From NCBI GenBank assembly GCA_001430745.1, contig KQ482030.1, forward strand, positions 343,856 through 404,210: a stretch of DNA of 60,355 bases. The letters are read 5' to 3'. Both the position numbers and the translations under genes were made by a program. Source of the stretch: Auxenochlorella pyrenoidosa (lineage: Eukaryota > Chlorophyta > Trebouxiophyceae > Chlorellales > Chlorellaceae). The notes beneath the pieces are model-generated. The model saw nothing but the letters and a program-made list of their open reading frames with translations, did no database searches and was not told where the DNA came from. Positions 54,963-60,355 of the stretch are shown piece by piece; positions within the stretch are counted from its first letter, which is position 1, and the number at the start of each line of letters is the position of its first letter.

Positions 54963-55664
54963 GCGCCCGCCGCCAGCGCTCGGTCAACGCCCGGTCAACC
55001 GCCCACGTGGCGTCACCCGACGTGGGTGCTGCACCGGCGCGCCACCACATGCAGCAGCAGCCAGCAGCTGGCCGCGGCGCGGGGGCGGGGGCCCCCTTGC
55101 CGCCCGGCCAAGAGCACGGACTGCTCCGCGGCGGATGCCGCGACGCAGCCACAGCAGCAGCAATTCGCCCCCTCCTAGCAGCAGCACGCGCGGCACCGCC
55201 CTCGCGGCAGGGCCCGCGCCCCTCACCCTTTGCTTTGCCCGCTGCCCGGCATGCAGCACCAATCGCTCATGCCGCGGCAGCGGCTGCGCATCCCTCCTCT
55301 GGTCTGCCTCTGTCCCCGCTTGATATGCAGTCTACCCGCATGCAGCCAGCCTGGCTGGCTGGTAACCGACAGAAATGCAGAGGCAGAGAAGAGAGGAAAG
55401 GCTCAGAGGAGTGTGTTTATTCCGACAACAACACAGCAGCAGCATGAGATTCCACTGGGCGGCCAAAGGCTGTGCACCAACATGGCCTGCAGCTCCGTAG
55501 CGTGCATTCAGCATGCTCATTGGCAAGAGATTGCCTCTGCCCTCCAATCTCTAATACATCTAATACGCGCACAAGAGACAAGCTCTCGCGCTACACCAGC
55601 ACACCGCCCTTTTGCGGGCCTGTCTAGACGCCCACCGCCCGCATCGCCGACTGTCGAGGCCAGC
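54963..55664. other. Intergenic: NAC-beta 3' UTR and promoter of FGW gene 1
   Basis: No gene recognised. The frame of the downstream small gene is open through part of it, but homologous sequence shared with the second copy begins only near 55660. Confidence 0.4.
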
Positions 55665-56960
55665 ATGCTGGCACACTCGCTCCTGCGGGCCTGCCCGCTG
55701 GGGGGGCGGTCGGAGGGCACCGGCAAGGCACAGGTGTGTGCAGTCACGCGTGTGCAGCACACCCCCTCTGCTGCATGCACATGGTGCTGTTTTCTTGGTG
55801 GTCACAACATCAGTCTGTGGCCTGATTCTGATCCCAGTATGCCTCGCTGCGCAGGGCTGCCGGCGCTGCCGCACCGCGGCCGCCGCTGCGTGCGCGTCAT
55901 CACACCAGCGGGCGGTTCGGGCACCCCTGCACCGGCACCGTCTGCGCCGCCGGCACGCCGCCACCTGAGGCATGAAGCCTGGGTCGCGTCTGAGCGCGAG
56001 GAAATGATCTACCTGCTGAAGATGGCTGGCCTCTTCACAGCCCTCAGTGTGTTTGCCTACCTGACCGGGGCCCCAGGTTACGGTCTCGTCATTGGTTCTG
56101 TCGCAGTCTGCTGCATTTTCATGGCAATGTCGATTCATTTCGGCTGGTAGCGCGCCTTGGTGAGACCGCTCTCCTGTGGAGGGGCCAATTATGCTGCGGC
56201 TCCCTAACAGCAGCAGGCTGGAGAGCGTCCCTCGCTGCATGCCCTGCTGACACGGCGCCCCCTTGCTGCGCAGTTTTTGCGCTCACCCTGAAGCGCGCCA
56301 GCGCGTCTGCGCTCGCCTTGCGCCTGTTTCTTGCAGGCAGCCCGGCTGTCTCCGCCACCCTTGGCAGTGGCCGCTGGCCCCCCTGGGCTTCGGGCACCTG
56401 CATACCTCTATCCTGTGGCACTTGTACTGTACCCCGCATCTCAGACTGCACTTGCCGTGTGGCAGCCCGAGCTGCGCCGCCCATCCACTTGTACCCCCCC
56501 TTGCGGGCACCCCTGCCTGCCTACAAGTCTCAAGCTGCTTTCCAAGTTTTTGCTCCGAGCTGTCCGCCTTCCCTAGAGCCCACCAAATGCAGCCTTGCTA
56601 GCTGTACCAGCCTCTGTACCTTTCATTTCCAGGTTCCACTGCATTACTTCAGGTTCAATGGATGCTCGGTGAGCCTGCAGCAGCTCTCAATGGTGGCTGT
56701 GAGACCCCAGCGGGCACCTTGCCGTGCCAGCAGCGCAACGACTGAGAAAAGTGTTGTTGAATGGCGCTGAGTGCTGTTGCCGCCGCCTCCTGCCCTGGTG
56801 TATACTGCTGCCAACCTGGTGCTGCCAAGTGCTCCTACTGTACTTCCTCGCTGCGAGCTGCATGATGCATGCTGCCGCTGCCTTTGCAGCTGCCGCTGCC
56901 GCCGCTGGCCTGTTGACATCACGCATGGTTCCCCCGCCCCCGCGTCCCAATCCCGTCACC
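55660..56960 (+). repeat. Tandem segmental duplication, unit 1
   Basis: The small-gene coding region and about 800 bp of 3' flank recur about 1.51 kb downstream. The 3' flank is very similar, for example TGGCGCTGAGTGCTGTTGCC at 56761 and 58279, followed by the same CCGCCTCCTGCCCTGGTGTA. Confidence 0.85.
55665..56150 (+). CDS. Small membrane protein ending in FGW, copy 1
   Basis: The last exon, 55855-56150, matches copy 2 exactly in length (296 nt). It encodes a basic transit-like stretch (RGRRCVRVITPAGGSG), a Pro/Ala linker, then KMAGLFTALSVFAYLTGAPG and YGLVIGSVAVCCIFMAMSIH ending HFGW: two adjoining hydrophobic segments. The first exon starts at the ATG 55665 (MLAHSLLRACPLGG). Its donor is ambiguous: GTGCAG after 55737 keeps frame, while the better-aligned site at 55734 does not; the intron is also open if retained. 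The total is about 122 residues when spliced. Family not recognised. Plastid or mitochondrial membrane location is inferred from the N-terminus. Confidence 0.55.
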   Translation: MLAHSLLRACPLGGRSEGTGKAQVCAVTRVQHTPSAACTWCCFLGGHNISLWPDSDPSMPRCAGLPALPHRGRRCVRVITPAGGSGTPAPAPSAPPARRHLRHEAWVASEREEMIYLLKMAGLFTALSVFAYLTGAPGYGLVIGSVAVCCIFMAMSIHFGW

Positions 56961-57170
56961 TGAGTGTGTCATTTTTCTTCTTCTTCTACTTCTACTTCTT
57001 CTGCGTGCGACTTGCTGTTCCTCTCCCTGCTACACAGCGAGCAATAGCAGCTGCCTGGCGACTGTCGAGCGTCTCGTGCGGCCAGGGCGCTCCCGCTTCG
57101 GCACCCTGCACGTCTCTGCTACTGCGCACTTACTTCGGAGGTCACAGCTCACACCGGTGTCCAGGCCGGC
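56151..57170. other. Duplicated 3' flank of FGW gene 1
   Basis: Conserved with 57667-58470 but with no conserved reading frame that I can see. It ends in a CTTCTTCTTCTA-type pyrimidine repeat at about 56976-57002. Confidence 0.5.
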
Positions 57171-58470
57171 ATGCTGGCACACACGCTCCTGCGGGCCTGT
57201 CCTGTGCCGCCGCTGCGGGCGTTCGGAGGGCGCTGCTGGCGAGGCACGGGTGAGTGCAGTCACAGGTGTGCAGCACACCCCCTCTGCTGCATGCACATGG
57301 TGCTGTTTTCTTGATGGTGACAACATCCGTCTGCTGCCTGATTCTCATCGCTGCATGCCTCGCTGTGCAGGGCTGCCTGCGCTGCCGCCGCGCGGCCGCC
57401 GCTGCCTGCGCGTCATCACACCAGCGAGCGCATCGGGCAACCCTGCACCGGCGCCGACTGCGCCGCCGGCACGCGGCCACTCGAGACATGACGCCTTGCC
57501 CAGCTTCCAATGTTGGGGAGTGACCGGCCTGCTGAAGAATCCTGCCGTCACGGCAGCCCTCTGCGTGTACTGCTACCTGACTGGGTACTCATTTTGGGGT
57601 TTCATGTTTGGTTTCGTCACATTCGCCTACATCCGCATCATGGTGGGGGCTCGTTTTGGCTGGTAGTGCGCCTTGGCGGGACTGCTCCCTGTGAGAGGGC
57701 GAAATTTACTGCTGCTGCGCCTCTATCACACCAGCAGGCTGAAGATCATCCCACTCTGCTCCCCCTGCCGCACAGCGCTCCCATGCTGGCTGCAGCTTTT
57801 CGCTCACCCTGAAGAGCGCCAGCGCACGTGCGCTCGCCTTGCGCCTACCTGACCTCCTCGCAGGCAACCCTGCTCTCACGCCGCCCCCGGCAGTGGCCGC
57901 TGGCCCCCGTGGGCAACGGGCACCCTGTACCTCAATCCCTTGGCGCTTTTTCTGTACCCGCATCCCAGATTGCCTTTGCCCTGTGGCAGCCCTAGCTGCG
58001 CCGCCCCCCACTTGTATCCCCCCTTGACGGGCAGCCCTGCCTTCTCACAAGCCTCAAGCTCCGAGCTGCCCCTCAAGTCTGAACCTCCGAGCTGTCCGCC
58101 TTCTCAAGGGCCCACCAAATGCAGCCTTGCTAGCTGTGCCAGCTCTGCACCAGATCTTTCTTTCAGGCTTCACCGAATACTTCGAGTGCAAAGGATGCAC
58201 AGCTCTCAATGGTGGCACTGAGAGCCCAGCGGGCACCTTGCCGCGCCATCAGCGCAACGAGAAAGGAAGGTGTTGTTGGATGGCGCTGAGTGCTGTTGCC
58301 GCCGCCTCCTGCCCTGGTGTATACTGCTGCCAACCTGGTGCTGCCAAGTGCTCCTACTGTACTTCCTCGCTGCGAGCTGCATGATGCATGCTGCCGCTGC
58401 CTTTGCAGCTGCCGCTGCCGCCAGCTCAGCCACCCCTGCTGCTGCTGCCACTGCAGACCTGCTGCCATTG
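57160..58470 (+). repeat. Tandem segmental duplication, unit 2
   Basis: Second unit of the duplication described at 55660-56960. Similarity ends within the Ala-codon-like GCTGCC run near 58425. Confidence 0.85.
57171..57666 (+). CDS. Small membrane protein ending in FGW, copy 2
   Basis: Exons 57171-57249 and 57371-57666 with a clear GTGAGT donor, 124 residues. The N-terminus is MLAHTLLRACPVPPLRAFGG, then RGRRCLRVITPAS, a Pro/Ala linker, and LLKNPAVTAALCVYCYLTGY plus FWGFMFGFVTFAYIRIMVGA ending RFGW. The arrangement is as in copy 1, but the membrane segments have diverged strongly while length, transit-like region and the FGW end are kept. That suggests a protein under functional constraint in topology rather than sequence. 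Family not recognised. Confidence 0.6.
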
Positions 58471-59274
58471 TGGTACATGCTGCCTGCAGCTGCACACGGC
58501 ATGCAGTACCTTTCCCTCTCTACATCCAGATGCACCAGCATGACCCAGGATCAACAGGGTGGCCTGTGGCGCTAAACATGGGAGCAGCAGGGTCTTGAAG
58601 GTGGGGTGAGGCGTGGGGTGCGCCGCCCACATGTTCGGTTGGGCTTCATTTGCTTTGGCTCCCGACCTGCCCGACCTGCAGCCTTCTCACATGCAGCCAT
58701 GGCAGCTGGTGGTCGTCATGCAGCCAAGATTTGTAAAAGCAGTGGCAGAAGCAGTAAAAAGGCCCAAAGCAAGGTGCGCGGAAGAGGAACGCAGCAGCAG
58801 CAGCAAGAGTCCGTTCGACGGCCAGAGGGGTGGCGCCACCATGGCGTGCACGGTGACCCATGCATCCAACCTGCTCATTGGTTTAGTTCAACTAGGGCTT
58901 ACCTGTTGATTGTCGACAAGAACGAGGCGCACGGAGAGACGCAAGGTTTCGCAGGCCCACGAGGTGCTGGCGAGACGGTGCCTTTCTCGCCCTTGCTGTG
59001 TTGCTCACAGTCCCGCCGGATATCGGCAGACACTGTGACGACATTCATCGAGCAAGGCCTGCGCCCTTCAGTTCATTGCCCCGATCGAACTTGGAGTTTT
59101 GAGCGCCTGCAGTGAGTTCGGCGGCGTGAAGGCGCGCTTCATTGGTTCGACGGCATGCATGGATGCGTGGCGCCCTCTTTGCCTGCGCTTCGTTACACAC
59201 CCGCCGCCACTCCGCCGCCGCTGCTGCCTGCCCTCTTGCTGTCGCAGGCCGCTCCCGGCGCAGGCAGTGTCATC
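57667..59274. other. Intergenic: duplicated flank, then upstream region of NDC1-like gene
   Basis: The first 800 bp belong to duplication unit 2. The rest may hold 5' exons of the NDC1-like gene; a piece at about 58697-58780 (MQPWQLVVVMQPRFVKAVAE) ends at a plausible donor, but I cannot connect it. Confidence 0.35.
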
Positions 59275-60355
59275 ATGCCCCTCTTGTCAAATGGCCTGGT
59301 GGCCAACGAGGTGCTGCGCTGGAAGGCCATTGGCGCAGCCGCTTGGCTGGCAGCCGTGGCGGTGGCGGCCAATGCGGTTTTGAGTCTGGCGCTTTCGCCG
59401 GCAGCGCTGCTGTCACCGGTGCAGCTGTTTGCCAGCTTGTTCAGCCCCACCGCATGGCTGGCGGCAGTGGCGCTGCTGCTGGCGCAGGCGCCGGCCTTTG
59501 CAGCGCAGGCAGCATCACTCACCACCCGCGAGCCTTGCCCACGCCTGACCTGCCGCCTGCTGCTCTTGCCCCGCCTGCCCGGGCTGGCAGCTGGCCTGGG
59601 CAAGTTGGCGGCACGGGCCAGCAGCGTGATGGGTGCTGCCCGCCTGGCGGCCTTCTACGGCCTGCACGCTGCGTCTGCAGTGCTGTGCCTCTCCCTCTTC
59701 GCCTCCAGCCGCGGCGCTGCCTCCCCAGGTGCTGAAGCAGGGTGGCTGACCTTTTGCAGACGTGGGTGCTTAGGGGGAAGGCAGCAAGTGCACCACAGCG
59801 AGTGCAGATGGAGCGCTGTGCCACGTTTGAACCTGGAGCAGCCTGCTTGACCCAGCTGCCTCTGCGCTTCGTCCACGAGCTGTGCAGGTGCCAGCTGGAA
59901 TGTGCTGTACGGCCTGTGCCTGGCAGCCGCCTTCCTGCTGCACTGGGCCCGCTGGTGAGTGGTGGCGTGCCTGCTGACCTGATTAATCGTGTTTTACCAG
60001 GCATAATTGACTGCCGACTCGCTGAGCCTGGCTACCAGTCATTCCTTCATTCTGCACTGGTGTCCTATGCTTGTGATAGTTTTCCAGGCTCTGCCCACCA
60101 ATTTGTGACAGCCACCGACATGCTGCTGTCCCCCGCCATGCATCATTGCTGCCCCTGCAGGTTCCTGCACTCACCGCGGTGCCCTTCCCCCCTTCCCCCC
60201 CCGACTGCAGGAGCCTGGATGTCCTGCTGTTCCCCACCGTTCAGCGCCACCGCTACTTCCGTATCAAGCAGCGCCTGGCAGGGCTGGCCGCCCAGGCCGC
60301 CCAGCTTGCCCTGCTGGCCTTTGCCGTGGCAGCCGGCATCGCGCTGGTCCGCGCG
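59275..60355 (+). CDS. NDC1: NDC1-like transmembrane nucleoporin, N-terminal part, cut by window
   Basis: Exons: 59275-59728 (the exon could extend back to an acceptor ending at 59247), 59888-59954, 60211 onward past the window edge. All joins are in phase with GT donors. The N-terminus MPLLSNGLVANEVLRWKAIG runs into a membrane segment AAWLAAVAVAANAVLSLAL, matching the VLxWR-then-TM opening of NDC1. More membrane segments follow (SPTAWLAAVALLLAQAPAFA, AARLAAFYGLHAASAVLCLS, LYGLCLAAAFLLHWARW), then LDVLLFPTVQRHRYFRIKQR, which resembles the conserved cytosolic stretch before the last helices in plant NDC1. NDC1 anchors the nuclear pore complex in the envelope and, in fungi, spindle pole bodies. 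Identification is from general pattern, not a decisive motif. Confidence 0.5.

Overview
This window looks like nuclear DNA of a GC-rich green alga, most likely a Chlorella-like trebouxiophyte. Every recognisable gene is eukaryotic and plant-lineage in type. Genes carry up to 15 short introns, usually ending CTGCAG or similar, and the proteins are rich in alanine, glutamine and proline homopolymers. Long open frames occur on every strand because of base composition, so I built gene models only where exons join in phase across plausible splice sites and the product makes sense.

Layout. 1-1671 (-): 5' part of eIF4A-III, cut by the left edge. 2042-5450 (+): PP2A catalytic subunit, divergent from eIF4A-III. 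6162-7792 (+): RraA-like protein. 8188-9495 (-): coiled-coil protein. 9716-11687 (+): organellar peptide deformylase. 12312-13396 (-): HIG1-domain protein. 13726-16081 (+): hotdog-fold thioesterase. 16829-21673 and 22542-27207 (+): tandem pair of membrane-anchored SGNH/GDSL-like hydrolases with a shared Cys-containing C-terminal domain. 27733-37464 (-): very large multi-C2 protein, best read as the centriolar protein C2CD3. 37799-38902 and 45045-46463 (-): two copies of an unrecognised gene, separated by a repeat-rich interval (39-45 kb). 47603-48998 (-): Cys-rich triple-repeat protein. 50205-52317 (-): PPR-like protein. 53028-54962 (+): NAC-beta/BTF3. 55665-56150 and 57171-57666 (+): tandem pair of small membrane proteins ending in FGW. 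59275 to the right edge (+): N-terminal part of an NDC1-like pore membrane nucleoporin.

The conserved genes are mainly housekeeping: exon-junction complex, phosphatase, organellar translation and N-terminal processing, co-translational chaperoning, nuclear pore and respiratory-chain assembly. They do not form one pathway. The unusual material is elsewhere: about 390 bp of dense hairpins ending in a 69-bp-arm palindrome at 43.0-43.4 kb; an AT-rich block in the HIG1 gene that reads like plastid DNA; apparent gene conversion between the two unknown-gene copies; a C2CD3-like gene in what looks like a coccoid alga; and a high share of GC-AG introns (13 of about 90 that I could place).

All exon borders are hand-read from splice consensus and phase, without transcript evidence. 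The least certain are the second coding exon of SGNH gene B, one C2CD3 junction, the first exons of the two unknown-gene copies, and the true start of the NDC1-like gene.
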